Shown here: in pieces, positions 21,010 to 33,853 of the stretch | Position numbering within the stretch: the stretch's first letter is position 1 | Layout: each line of letters starts with the position of its first letter | Notes under the pieces: model-generated | Databases searched by the model: none | Seen by the model: the letters and a program-made list of their open reading frames with translations, nothing else | Told to the model about the DNA's origin: nothing | NCBI RefSeq assembly: GCF_030445035.2 | Contig: NC_080690.1 | Location: 26,996,796-27,060,795 of the forward strand | Source: Dasypus novemcinctus | Lineage: Eukaryota > Chordata > Mammalia > Cingulata > Dasypodidae | DNA length: 64,000 nucleotides | Direction: 5' to 3' | Translations under genes and position numbers: made by a program

Positions 21010-22250
21010 AAAAAATTTGCTTCCCCAGTGATAAATGACGATGAGCATCTTTTCACATGCTTACTTGCCATCTGTATATCTTTTTTTTTGAGCTGACTAC
21101 TCAAATATTTGCATATTTTAAAATTCAGTTTATTTTATTGTTGAATTTTAAGTGTTCTTAGTATATTTTTGGTAAAATTTTTATTAGATATATGTTTTGC
21201 AACTATTTTCTCCCAGCAAGTGACTTCTCTTTTCTTTCTGTTATTAATACTGTCTTTCACAGAGCAGACATTTTTTAATAAATAAAACTTCTTTTATTTC
21301 ATGAATTTTGCTTTTGGTGTTGTATCTAAATATAGTCATCTCCAAATTCAGGATCACATAGATTTTCTCTTAATTTTTTTAAAAAAATTTTTCTCTAGAG
21401 GTTTTGTAAGTTTTCATTGTTTTGCATTTTACATATGATCCACTATGGGTTACTATTTTTGTAAACAGGAGATGTGCATCTTGTTTTGTTTTGTTTTTTC
21501 ACTTAGACACTGCCAAAATATACCATAACCTCTCTTCATTGAAATGCTTTTGACCCATTGCCAAAGACCAATCAACCAAATTTGTGAGGGTTTATATCAG
21601 GGCTCTTATTTTTTCTCCATTGAGCTATGTGTCTACACTTTCACCAAAGTCACACTTCCATAATCAATGTGATTTATAGTATGTCTTGATATTTTGTACT
21701 GTGAATCCTCCAATTTAGTTTTGCTTCCTTAATTTTATATTGTCTATTATAGTTCTTTTACTTTTTCACATAAATTTTAGAATGATTTGTTGATGTTAAC
21801 CACAGAGCTAGCTGATATATTAGTTGAGATGGCATTCAATCTAGAGATCAAGTTGGGAAAAATTGCATCTTAACAATATTGAGACCTTCTATCCATGAAC
21901 ATAGAATACCTCTATTGATTTCTTTCAAGCACATTTTCAGTTTTCCACATACAGGTATTTTGTTATGTTTATATCTAATTATTTCCTTTTTAAAAATTTG
22001 AAATCCAAATGTTCATCTTGATGTATACAACAGTTATTGACTTTTACTTATTGACCTTGCATCCTGTAATCTTGCTATACTTGTGTATTAGTTCTAGAAG
22101 ATAGGTTTATATTGTTTGGAAGTTATTCCTTCATTAATGCTTTCTTTGGCTTTAATTGAGCATCTTAGATGATTCTATTAAATCTCCTCCATACATCAAT
22201 TATACTTCTTTATTTTGTTTAGTTTCTTTGATTGTTTCCATATGATTTCC
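21010..22250 (-). mobile_element. L1 ORF2 3' half, antisense, decayed
   Basis: Antisense L1 wording is clear: 'gatgagcatcttttcacatg', 'gcttttggtgttgtatctaa', 'ggcattcaatctagagatca', 'ttaacaatattgagaccttc' and 'gaccttgcatcctgtaatct'. In L1 these lie in the C-terminal half of ORF2, downstream of the RT core. The order fits one continuous minus-strand insertion of about 1.2 kb. Stops and indels are frequent. Confidence 0.8.
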
Positions 22251-22980
22251 AATTTACATTTTTAACCAAAATTCACTTTTAAATATCACTATACCTCTTC
22301 ACATATAGAGTTTCTCTCATTCTTTCCTCCCATTCCTTGTGATATTGTGTCATATTCGAGTCTGGATTTGAGTATTTTTCTTCACATTTTGCTTTTTCAT
22401 TCCTTTTGGAAGTCCTTGTACTTTCTTTTGAAAGCTGGACAGGAATTAAGCTGTGTTTAATATTTGATATAGCTATAGGTACCATAGGCTACAAATTCTT
22501 CAAGTGATCCTGTTTTTGTCTCCCTCTTCATTTGGGATTCTGTAATTATGCTCCTTAGAGATACTTTGTGTCTTACACCTTTTTCATCTGTAGTTGGTTG
22601 TGACTATCTTGGAGCCCTGTTTTTATGGTATTGAAGAGGGAGGGGGTGCATTTTGTACTCTTCTTAATAAGTCTCAGTTGTTTAGGGAGCCTGTGTCTCA
22701 GGGCTGTCACCTTTACAAGTATTTCTCCAGTGATATGTGTTTTTACTGCTTCCATCTACTCCTTTCCTAGGATTCAGCATTCCCAATCTATTTTCTTGAA
22801 GCCCTGACTCCTATTGGCTTTTTTTTTTTTGGTACCATCTTTAGTTGAGATAGGAAGACTGGAAGGGACTGAAGTGGGAGGAATTTCCCTTTTTTCAAGT
22901 GGGATAATGCTATGGAAAAGTCCTTTCTTCTGTAGAGTAGCCTTTGTCAAGGAAAAAGTGTGGAGGGAGTTGCTGTTTGG
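22251..22980. other. AT-rich stretch, nothing recognised
   Basis: No reliable repeat or coding assignment. Short frames on both strands (60-96 residues) look random. Confidence 0.4.
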
Positions 22981-23349
22981 TGTGTTGAAGGAACACAGAC
23001 TCAGCCATAATAAAAACTCTCTGCAAATGACTACTTTATTACTTACACAGGACAAAGGGTCCAAATGAGCCCATCATGGCCAGTCTATTGAAGAGGCCAA
23101 CTTCTCATGTCAGGGTCAGTGGATGGCAGTTATGCAAGTCCCACATGGCATTGGGCAGGAGTGACCTTGTATTGTCTGAGCGTTGAGTATTTATATATCC
23201 CAGCAGGGAGGGGTCCTGTCCCTGAGAGTTTCCACCCTGATAAGTATCTTGAGTTGCTTGTTCCCAGTTTCCCTGATTAAGGTATGGTTGGGTTACTCCA
23301 TTAGTCTTAACAGGCCCTTCTAAGATTGTGAGGCCCCAAGAGTTTCTCA
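22981..23349 (-). mobile_element. Probable ERV solo LTR, antisense
   Basis: Read on the minus strand this begins TGAGAAACTC and ends about 367 bases later in ...TTCAACACA. It contains a TATA-like GGATATATAAATA (plus-strand 23187-23199) and, about 150 bases downstream, the poly(A) signal AATAAAG (plus-strand 23034-23040). That order and spacing match a retroviral LTR. I found neither a convincing target duplication nor a recognised family. Confidence 0.5.
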
Positions 23350-24336
23350 CTCTCTAGCTAGTTCACCTTTATTCCACAGAAAATCACTAAAATTGCCATT
23401 AAGGAGTTCAAACCAGATTGTGAATCCAACTGCTTTTTCTCTTAATAAACAGATCTGATCTCAGCTCACTCTCTCTCTGAGGTTCCTATCTTTTCGGGTT
23501 TTGGGGTGGCAGTTTTTCCTGAGATCTAAGTTCTCTAAGAAAAGTTGTTGATTTTCAGTTTTTCCAGCTTTTTCTTGTAAGTATTGGAGGTTCTTTAGAT
23601 TTTTCTGAAACCAGAAATGCATTCATTTTTGTTATACAATGTTATCTGTAGGTAAGCTCAAAAGTAGCAAATATAAGGTTCATTAATTTCTTTTATAAGT
23701 GCTCAAAAACTGGAAAATACATAGTCTTTCTTGGATTTCAATCTACTTCATAGAGATTCATAAATTACACACTTTCTTTTAAAATGAACATGAGCTCTTA
23801 AATATTAAAGTAATCTAAGCATGGAAAATATAAGACACACGATTTAACTTTTTCAAGAGGTGCAAAGTTATGCCCTATTTTTAAAAGTATATATATCCTT
23901 AGTGAAAGGGCCTGATTATCTTTTTTCTGTGTTGTGTTGTATGGGGGTTGGAAGGTCGGGGTTAGTTACTCTATGATATTGACCAAGATGGCCTTAGCTT
24001 TCCAATACCTTGACTAAGCTTTAGATAGACATCTTCCTGATACCAGGTCCTGACCACCCATTCACTCAGGCCCTTATATTATCCAAGCATCCAACCAGAG
24101 AATTCCCTATCTCCCTTTCCCTTCCCCAGCTTTACCAGTTATAGAGTCTAATCACAGAAAAATAAGGCATTCAAAGGAAAGGGCCTTAATTGCAAACTCA
24201 GTAATCACTCACCCATCCCAGTGATAAACTCCCCTAACATCTTCCAGTACTTTCCACTAGACCACCTCTTTCCAAATAATCTACCATCCTTTGTTTAAAT
24301 GGAAGCAAATTCTGAGTTAGTTCTGGTTTTTCTTCC
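23350..24336. other. AT-rich stretch, nothing recognised
   Basis: No gene or repeat family recognised. It may include internal debris of the preceding LTR element. Confidence 0.35.
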
Positions 24337-24928
24337 TGTAACAGTTTGAAGCTGGATAGACCCCAGAAGATCATGTCCTTAGAGCCAAAGCACTTCTGTG
24401 TGTGTAACCTATTGTAGGTAGGAACATTTTTAAAACTTTTTATTAAAGTTAATAGATCACATAGAATGTTACATTAAAAAAAAATAAGAGATTCAACTTT
24501 TGATTAAATTAATTCAGTTAATGACCTTTAATTAAATTGCATGACCCAGGGTAGACATTAATCCTCTTACTTGAGTCCTTTATAAATGGGAGAAACATGC
24601 AGAGACACAGAGAAAGAAATACCCAAAAACTGAGAGAGAAGGCCTCAGGAGTCAGAAACTGAAATCAATAAAACACAGAAGCTGAGAGGAGCCACTGAAG
24701 CCAGAATTAAAAACGAGGAGGTCTGGAGGAAAGGGGAGAGATGAACGGGTGCTACCATGTGCTTGATCACCCACAGCTGCATTTCAGGAAGAAAACATCT
24801 CCTTATGATGCCTCAGTTTGGACATTTCATGACCTTAGAACTGTAAGCTTATAAGTTAACAAAGCCCCAGTTTAAAAACTAACCCATCTCTGGTATATTG
24901 CCTTGGCAAGCTTTAGGAAACTATAATA
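24337..24928 (+). mobile_element. MaLR-like LTR carrying a small insertion
   Basis: It starts TGTAACAGTTTGAAGC and ends near 'ggaaactataata'. It shares 'taatcctcttact', 'gagtcctttataaatggga' and 'atgatgcctcagtttggaca' with the LTR at 32698-33136. A block at about 24424-24494 is out of place and resembles the antisense A-tail end of the L1-type repeat at 61120-61200, so it looks like a tiny nested insertion. Confidence 0.65.
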
Positions 24929-26795
24929 CTCCCATATTTTAATAGCCTTGAATAAAGTCATTCTTGACTGTTTACCACTATTCTGGGCAGTTTTCTTTGA
25001 CAGCGTTATTGAATATTTTTCCACTTTTGGGCTCCTGATTATGAAAAAATAACTCCATTATTAAAACGGAGCATGTGCCTAGATTATCTCTAAAGGCATC
25101 CTGGGTCAAAATCCCATGATTCTGTAGTTGTTCTGTTTTTTCTCCCATATTCAGAGCTTGATATAGATTTTACTTTCAGGGATATATTTATTTTAGAATG
25201 CATGGAGGACACTTCTTCATTTGAAATTAGTTTGGGTTCATGTGACTTGAGAATTGGTCATAATAATGATGGTGTACATGTTGTACATCATTTTTAGGTA
25301 TGCCACTCCCTTAATAGGGGGTCCTAGGACTCCCTAAGAATGTTAATTACAGAAAAGAATATGTTGCCATTTATATAGAGAAAAACATGATGTAGATAAC
25401 AAAAATTATTAATTAAAATTACTGAATTAACTAATAATAATTCCTTCCAAAACAATAACATTTTAGAACAGGTTTGTTTTTTGAAAATGTCATTGTGAGG
25501 TCATCTTTATCAGATTCATCTCAAGAGATTTTTTAAAACACAGATTCCCATTTCCTAACTGTATTAGAATCTAGGCATGTGGAACCACATGTTTTAATTT
25601 TTAACAAATAATTCTTCTGCAGGGTAAAAATAGGAAGTCAGTACTTAAATTTTGAAGACTCTTTAATATGAGCCACATTTTAAAATCTATATATAAATCT
25701 ACATTAATGCGTTTACATGTTTTTATTTATTTGCATGTATTTAATTATTCCCTTCCTTATTCCATAGTAACATAATGGAGAGGTTTGCAAAAATTCACTT
25801 ATCAAAATAAGGTTTCATTTTTTTAAGGAAATTGCCCCAAATAGGTCCAGGAAAAAGTAAATATGATGAAGCCGATTAAAAGGCTAATACTTAAAATGTG
25901 TGGCAGATGGGAGGACATGCCTGAGTGCCTAAGAGTTCCAGCAAGGCTGACTGTGAGTTGTGGCTCTGACCAGCTTTCAGAATTTCAGATGCCACGTTCA
26001 TGACACTTCAAGGCCCTTGATTTCACATCAAAAATATAGCCACTTGTAAATCAATCCAATTTCAAAAATTGAGATTTCTATGTGAATTTCAAAGGACTCA
26101 CTCCTTGTCTCAGGGGTCCTACCCCTTTACAGAGAACAGACTGAATTCTTCTTTCAAACCAGAATCAGTTTCTGCAGCAGTCCCAGGAGGAGTGTGATAG
26201 AAAAAGCTGTGCTTCTGCTGCCCGCTTTGTTAATAAATAGCAGATTACATTCTCTGGGGCCATGCTAAATTTATAAAGAACACGTTATGCCAGGCAAACT
26301 TGATTGCTTTTTTGATAAACTCATTAAATTAGTGGATAAAGGAATAGAGTGGATGGAAAATATCTTGATCATAATAGAACAAGTTGATAGCAATTCACAC
26401 ATACATACAAAAAGATCTGCTTGAAAATTTAATTCAAATTACCTTAGATGCAAGTGCTGCCACATAGATTGGAAACCGAATGAAGAATGACCAAAAAAAG
26501 ATCATGAAAAATGCTAACAAAGAAATTTATAATGGGCACTTAAAATCTTAATGAATATTATATAAAAGAGGCTAAATATCACATGCTTTAATTTCTCACT
26601 TTGCCTGATCAAATGAGAAGCTTTGTGAATAACCTGAGGAATTATTTTATTTCATAATCTAAAAGCATGTTATATTTCGAAAACCAGCAATTGGTTCACC
26701 CAAGTTTACTAGACTGTAGCTATTAATTTTCTACACCAGTTTAAATTCAGCCAATGTAAACTCTAAGGGAATTCTGACAAGTGTAAGGAAACCAC
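24929..26795. other. AT-rich stretch, nothing recognised
   Basis: No coding or RNA feature supported. No strong repeat family was recognised by eye. Confidence 0.4.
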
Positions 26796-27355
26796 TGTAT
26801 TAGTCAGCCAAAGGAGTGCTGATGCAAAATACCGGAAATTGGTTGGTTTTTATAAAGGGTATTTATTTGGGGTAGGAGCTTACACATATCAGGCCATAAT
26901 GCATAAGTTACGTCCCTCACCAAAGTCTATTTTCACGTGTTGGAGCTGCTAACATCTGTAAGGGTTCAGGCTTCCTGGGTTCTCTCTTCCAGGGTCTTGC
27001 TTCTCTCTGGGTTCAGGGTTTCTCTTTTCCTAGGGATTGCTTCTTCCCGGGCTCAGGGTTCCTCTTTTCCTGGGACTTGCTTCTGTTTCTTCTGTGAGCT
27101 TATTTCCCAGCACTCCAGCTTAAGGCTTCAGTATTCAACTCTAACATCAAAACTCCAAAATCAAAACCCTCAACTCTGTCCTTTGCCATGCCTTTTATCT
27201 AGGAGTTCCCACCCACCAATGGCAGGGACTCAACACCTTAATGATGTGGCCAAATCAAAGGCCTAATCATAACTTAATCATACCCCATACAGACCAGATT
27301 ACAAACATAACCCAATATCTATTTTTGGAATTCATAACTATGTCAAACTGCTACA
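26796..27355 (-). mobile_element. MaLR-like solo LTR with 5-bp duplication
   Basis: TGTATTAGTCAGCC at the left and TCAAACTGCTACA at the right give TG/CA ends. The pentamer ACCAC flanks both sides (26791-26795 and 27356-27360), the duplication size expected for ERVL/MaLR elements. On the minus strand it carries AATAAATACCC near the end and closes in GACTAATACA, as THE1/MST-type LTRs do. A second copy is at 38602-39159. The 109-residue frame at 26937-27266 is accidental. Confidence 0.85.
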
Positions 27356-27360
27356 ACCAC

Positions 27361-28329
27361 TTATATTGTTTTGCAGTGGGGCAGGTGAAAGTGGGGGATA
27401 TGGGTGCTTGGGTGCAGTATCTGGTATGCTTATGTAAGCAGGACACCAAAACTGCAGTTAATTACCTAACTCACTGCCTACCTGAATCAGGTGGGTCCAA
27501 ACCATGAGTTTAGGACACTGCTGCTTTTGTGTATAATGGAATTCCCCAGTTCCCTCTGTCAAGAGGTAACATGGTACATTAGTTAAGAACATAGAGTTCT
27601 AGTTTAGCCTTTTATCAACTGAATGAACTAGAGAGTGTTCTATAACTATTCTTAACCTTTTTTGCTTCCTAGTTTTTTAATACAGCATTACCTACCCAAA
27701 TGAGTTTATGACACAAGAAGCATAAAACATATTCTATGGAATATATTGAGGGATATTAAGAGTTAATATGTAAGGGTTGTAGGCATTAAAGTTTCTAATG
27801 TACTTAAGGAGGGTGATACTGGAATGGCAATCAAATCCGTCTAGCTAGGAGATTGATAATCTATTTTGGACATTTTTCTATAACAGGAAGTTGAAATTTG
27901 CCCCCTTCTTCTAATAGTAGAATTTACCTTTACATAACCATGGTGCTCTTGCTTTTCTGATTTTGAATGTCAGTGATACTCTTTTAAAAATATTTGGTCA
28001 AACACTTGTGAATTCAACACATGAGCCATTTTCCTTAAGATCTTACACATTTGTACTGCCCTATACACTGCCATATTCTCACTGCCATATATAATTCTAA
28101 TCTTTCCTTTATCCATTGCACTGTTCTGGTGAGGATCCATCAATCCTTGCAGTGAAAATTTATGAGAAATAAAATATAGATGCAAAACCCAGCTATGGCA
28201 ATGCTAATAGCTGGTAATATACTGATTGACCAAGTTTCTGATTTTCAACATTTGAAGGTAATTTGTCTTATTGATATTTGGAATTAACTGACCTATTGAA
28301 AGGCTTGAAGCTGTTTACATTCTTTGGTG
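27361..28329. other. AT-rich stretch, possibly with MIR debris
   Basis: The segment 27550-27780 has a faint MIR-like word order ('acatagagttctagtttagc'), but too little to call. No gene was seen. Confidence 0.35.
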
Positions 28330-28450
28330 AATATTCTAGCTCAGGTGAGTTCCATTTCTTCAGCTGTAAAATGAGAATAATTGCTGTACTACCCTAATCA
28401 CTCAAATTATTCTATGCAAGTTCTTTGAAATCCCAAAAGTGTTATAGATG
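28330..28450 (+). mobile_element. MIR-like SINE fossil
   Basis: 'ccatttcttcagctgtaaaa' followed by 'tgagaataattgctgtacta' is the 3' core order of MIR. It is short and diverged. Confidence 0.5.
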
Positions 28451-29300
28451 GTTGGAAGAAGTTAAGTGATCCAATAAGGAAAGAAAAACCCCATTATTCT
28501 CTTTATAGGAACTAAACAGGGATATTTTTAGCTATGATGACATTTTCTTTGCATCACAAATAATTTCATTTAGGAATGTTATGACAAACAAGAAAGGGAT
28601 ACTTCAGTGATTTGTGAACTAAATTTATTTCAGAAACCTAAAATTTAGAAGATTTACTTATCATTTCAAGGTCTTACTTTTTGTAATATTATAGGATTTT
28701 CATTGTGTAAAAATGGTGCTTAGGATAGGCTTTCTAACAGTCAGTTTCAAATGTTTTCAAAGTTGATCCAACTTAAGTCAATTTTCAAAGCTCAAAAAGG
28801 GCAAAGGATTTGAGCCAGATAGTCTTGGTATTGCTTCTTTACTGTGCAACTCATTAGCAATGGAGAACTTTAAAAAATTGCATCACTTTTCTCAGTGTTG
28901 GAGCACCTCATATATTGGTTGGGATTTTACATAAATTTTTAAAGGATGTTGTCAAGCCACATTTTGATGTATATTAAAAATCTTCCTTAATGCAAAGCCT
29001 AGAATGAGTCTACCAAGGATCCCCTAAAATGTTCTAGGACAAGTTCTCTCCACAAGCTGTTGGGAGCATTTACAAAAAATGAACTACTCCTAACAATATG
29101 AGAAATAGTGGGGTGATTGTACATGCCTATATTTTATTGGTGTGTTTGTGTGTGTGTGGAGGGGTTGTGATACAACTCAATTAAAGTTGCTTTTTTAAAA
29201 GCAATTGCCTACTATGTGCATACTTTTTTTAAAGAAAGAGGTATAATTGCATGGTTGAACAACCTACTGGGTGAAGAAGATCTATGGTCATCAGAAACAA

Positions 29301-29416
29301 TTGTTTGGCTTTTTGTTTGTTTGTTTTGTTGTTTTAGGAGGTATCAGGGAATGAACCTGGGACCTCATAAATGGGAAGTAGATGCTGAACCACTGAGCTA
29401 CACCCACTCCCCAGCA
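29301..29416 (-). mobile_element. tRNA-derived SINE, antisense
   Basis: The minus strand starts GGGGAGTGGGTGTAGCTCAGTGG (pol III A-box-like GTAGCTCAGTGG) and continues to GGTCCCAGGTTCATTCC (B-box-like). It ends in CTCCTAAAACAACAAAACAAAC as an A/C-rich tail. This is a tRNA-like head about 75 bases long with a short tail. I infer a xenarthran tRNA-SINE related to the DAS group. Confidence 0.75.
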
Positions 29417-29439
29417 ATTTGGTTTTGTGGAAAAGTACT

Positions 29440-29640
29440 GAGCTTAAAGAAGGATCGATCACTTAATAATTGTGGTCTTTGAAAAGTATTATCTTTAAGC
29501 TTCAGTTGCTCAAATAAGAATAATAATCTTACAATAATGTGGGAATTAATTAAATAATGTATATAAAGTTCAAACAGAATGCAAGGGCATAATCAGTTCC
29601 CAATGCACATTAATATTCCTTTCCATCTGTCATAGTCTGG
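29440..29640 (+). mobile_element. MIR-like SINE fossil
   Basis: MIR order: '...tcacttaataattgtggtct', 'taagcttcagttgctcaaat', 'aagaataataatcttacaat', 'gaattaattaaataatgtat'. Diverged but consistent over about 180 bases. Confidence 0.6.
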
Positions 29641-32123
29641 ATTGCCACTGAGAAAGAAGAACTTGAGTCAAGTTTTCATGAAACTAGTTGATTTGGAAAA
29701 GCTATGCCACACAAGAAGAGTGTGTGATTGGAAAGTGTGAGGCAATATAATGGCATATTATAGAGCTATTTAGTATTTAATACTGTTGACAATTGGAGGT
29801 CACATTTCATGGAAACACTTTGAGGAAAAATGAGAATAAGTAGTAGGAGTTTCATATTGTCTTTGTGAGAGATAGAAGTTTCAAATATTAATTTAACAAC
29901 ATACAGCTCCCTTTGATCCAGGATTGTTCCATGGGTAGTTAAATTCTCTATGTTTTTAGGTTAGAGTACTGAGGGAGTGCCTGCTGTATTCATGTGCTGA
30001 GGGAGTGTCTGCATGTGTCTGAAATTTTGGCACCAAATAAACCCTGAAGCAGAATGCCCTAGTGTAGCTAAAGTGCTGCAACTTTATACCTATGCAAAGC
30101 TGCTTGTCTTAGCAATTGCAAGAGTAAATAGCAGTCCAAGAGGATATAAGCCGGGATCATATACGAACACCACTCAAATGACTAGGATTATATTTACTGT
30201 GTTTTCATACACATATACACTCAGTGCCATTCATCCCTGCCACAATTCTTCTCTTTCTCATAGAATTATTCACAATCTGCAAAGAAAACCACATTTTCTG
30301 CAAAGAAAAACCCATTTGTTCAGATCTAGCCAAATATAAACACAATTGATAGTCCAGGTATTACAATGAATAGATATAGTTTTTCCAACAGCCTGATTTT
30401 GGGGATTTTCATTGTCTGAGGAAATAAATATAGAATTAATAAAGATTAAAAAGGCAAATGGCTATAGTTTAGAGTCCCTACATTTTATAAGGTTTCAAAA
30501 TGAAATACAGTGGCCACTTTCATAAGAACTCTTGACTATATTTTTAACACTAATTGTGAAAACATCTGTTCTTTCCTTGGATGACAGTATGTCCCTTGTC
30601 CCACATGTTCGAGGCAAACCTGAGAAGTTTTGAGTTACTATGCATAAAATAAGCTCCTGGCTTTTAACTGAGGATTTCTATGACGATAACTAAATTACTT
30701 AAAAAAATTAATTGCAAAATAGTAAAAATCATATTGTTAAGAGCTTCATACTTTGTGAAGTCTTATTTATTTATTTATTTCATGTCACATAATACTTTAA
30801 ATGATCCTGGGTAGAAGTGAGAATAAACAGTCTCTTTTAGAGAGACATTCATTAAAGGTTCAAGAGTTTACGAGACTTGATCCATTTCAGGTACTTGCTA
30901 TGAAATTGGCATAATATTTAGGCATCAAAAATCCTAATCCCAAGGACTTCCAGATACATATAGAGGAGAAATAAATATATAACCATATGAAATAAAATTT
31001 AACCCTTTGTTAAATAGTATTTTAATGATGGGCAGGGCAAGATACTTTATACAAATGAGATAATTTGTCCACTCAAAGTGACTAGGACTTACTGTATCCT
31101 CTCATACATACCATTTGATATCTTCTCTTTCTCATATAAGTATTTTGACTCTTATAGAATTTTGCATTTGATGAAAAATGGGAAGAATGTATTTCACTTG
31201 ATGGGTGGTAGAGAAATCGTATTTGAATAATATTTCTTTATTTGGAAGTGAAATAAATTATCTCAGGTAACTACAAATAAAAGGCCCTATTGAAAATGGC
31301 GTTGGTAAAATAAAACAGACAGACAAGCTAACACAAACAAAACTAGATATATTCCCAGTGGTCAGTTAATTTTTAAATAGGAGGTCCAATTAAACACTCT
31401 GAAAGAACTAGAGAGACCTATGTGCCAAGAGAGAAACAACATGCAATATCTCTGGGTTGAGAATAAGATTTCATGTTAAAGAAATAACTATTATTCAAAT
31501 GGCATTGGATAATCACCTACCAATAAATTGTTAATCTAAAAATTAGAAAGTTCTTGAAGTTCCCAGTGATGTTTGAGTTATTTCAGAAAACTGTAAAGTA
31601 GCCAGTACAAATTAGGCCCTATTGCCAGCCAGGAAAGGGTCTCACTGTAAAATAAATTAAAAGAAATGCAGCAAAATTGACTTGGGGTACAGTTTAATTT
31701 TATAGTTCCTAGGATAACCATGTTATCCAAATATTTAAGAGATAGCCATGTGTGTTTATAGGAAAATATTGGTGTTTTATGGGTTAGAACAGGGAGCAAG
31801 GAGAAGAGACCAATGTTTCTCAAACAAACTGACACAAACTAGAACAGTTTGATTCACAAGTCAATGGATTCACTCTCACTGGATTATTCAAATATGTGTC
31901 TGGTAGGGATTCAAATATCAGAAGAGGAGTTGGAATCATTGCCTTCCAACATCACTTCAAATTCTGGGATGTTATGATTTGTTGAACATATTGAGCACTT
32001 TTTCAAAGGAAGTAGGGAAACCAAAGTGTTACAAAATTATGTCATTTTATATGTATTCCTCCAGATTATGCACACAATCCATTACTCCCTTTAAGTTGAT
32101 AGACTTATGATTTACCTCATGAA
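29641..32123. other. AT-rich single-copy-like DNA, no gene
   Basis: Short frames here (the longest is 108 residues, at 30013-30339) have no recognisable domain. A (TTTA)n run is at about 30765-30780. Confidence 0.4.
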
Positions 32124-32137
32124 GAAAATGATATTTT

Positions 32138-32510
32138 GGGAAACGGACTTTGGCCCAGTGGTTAGGGCGTCCGTCTACCACATGGGAGGCCCGCGGTTCA
32201 AGCCCCGGGCCTCCTTGACCCGTGTGGAGCTGGCCCATGCGCAGTGCTGACACGCGCAAGGAGTGCCCTGCCACACAGGGGTGTCCCCCGCGTAGGGGCC
32301 CCACGCGCAAGGAGTGCACCCATAAGGAGAGCCGCCCAGCGCGAAGGAGGGAGCAGCCTGCCGAGGAATGGCGCCGCCCACACTTCCCGTGCCGCTGACG
32401 ACAACAGAAGCGGACAAAGAAACAAGACGCAGCAAAAAGACACAGAAAACAGACAACCAGGGGAGGGGAATTAAATAAATAAAAATAAATCTTTAAAAAA
32501 AAAAAAAAAA
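32138..32510 (+). mobile_element. DAS-family SINE with target duplication
   Basis: A tRNA-like head of about 75 bases with an A box (TGGCCCAGTGGTTAGGGCGT) and a B box (GGTTCAAGCCC) is followed by a CpG-rich body with repeated GCGCAAGGAGTGC units and a poly(A) end. An exact 14-bp duplication GAAAATGATATTTT flanks it (32124-32137 and 32511-32524), as expected for L1-machinery integration. The sequence reads like the armadillo DAS SINEs. Long open frames on both strands come from GC richness and are not genes. Confidence 0.95.
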
Positions 32511-33853
32511 GAAAATGATATTTTTCATGGAATATTTGCCAAGTGCTATGAAAATCCTCACAGAAGAGTGTTTCTAACTGTTCCAGTCATAACCACCAAG
32601 TTATTATAAATTGGAAGGAAAAATATATTTCTATTTGAAGATATTGTTTCCATAGTTGGATATGAATAAACAGTAAAGTCCTTAAGAGATGTTGATGTGT
32701 GGTGGTTTGAAGTTGTGTGAAAAACATGTTTTTAAATTTAATCCATTCCTGAGGTGTGTGAAACCATTGTAAGTGGGATCTTCTGAAGAGACTATTTTAG
32801 TCAAGGTGTGACTCACCTCATTCTGGATGAGTCTTAATCCTCTTACTGGAGACCTTCATAAACAGAATGAATACAGAAAGAGAAAGCCACAGAAGCAAGA
32901 AGCTAAAATCGATAAAACCCAAAAGAGAAGGGAAAGACCAACAGACACCACCATATGCCTTGCCATGTGGCAACAGAGCAAGGATCACAAGCAGCCTGCT
33001 TTGAGAAGAAACTGTTGCCTTATGATGCCTTGATTTGGACATTTTTTCAGCCTCAAAACTGTAAGCAAATAAATTGCCACTGTTTAAGCTAACCCTTTCA
33101 CAATATTTGTTTTAAGCAATCTGGGAAATTGAAACAGATTTTGGTATCTGGAGAGTGGGGTACTGCTATTGCAAATACCAAATGTGTGGAAATGACATTG
33201 GAAGGGTAATGAGTAGAGACTGCAAGAATTGTGAGACAGTTGATGGAAGAAACCTAGATTACTTTGAAGAAACTGTGGAAATATGAATGCTAAAGGTACT
33301 TCCAATGAGGCCTTAGACAGAAATGATGAATGTGTTATTGTAAACTGGAGGAAAGGTGATCTTTGTTTTAAAGTGGCAGATAACTTGGAAAAATTGAGTT
33401 CTGCTGTTGGATGGAAGGCAGAATTTGAGAGTGATGAGCTTGGATATTAAGCTGAGGAAACTTCCAAAATAAATGTGGAAAGTACAGCCTGGTTTCTCCT
33501 TAAAGCTTGTAGTAAAATGCGAGAGGAAAGGGATAAGCTGAGAACTGAACTCTTGGGCACAAAGAAACCAGAAGTTGATGGTTTGGAAAAATATGAGCTT
33601 CCAGAAAGTGAGTCCCCAGAAAAGAGTGCTCCATGTAAGGGTTGAACTGGACATGGATTCAGCCAGTCATTTCAGTGCAAGTCAGGACTGGAGATGCTGC
33701 TGTCTGGGAGGGATCTGTGGAAGGACCTATTGTCTGATGATTTGGACCCTGTGTGCTATGATACAGCCAAGAAACAAGAAGTTGAAATCAATGAAACCCA
33801 AAAAGAAGAGAGAGACCAACAGACACCACCATGTGCCTTGTCATGTGGTATAG

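Noticed and set aside
32138..32215. Functional tRNA gene
   Set aside because: The tRNA-like head is continuous with a SINE body and poly(A) tail flanked by a target duplication, so it is a SINE promoter region.
32175..32474. Several overlapping open frames of 76-93 residues on both strands
   Set aside because: They lie wholly inside a GC-rich DAS SINE, and similar frames recur in the copy at 42946-43346. They are by-products of composition.
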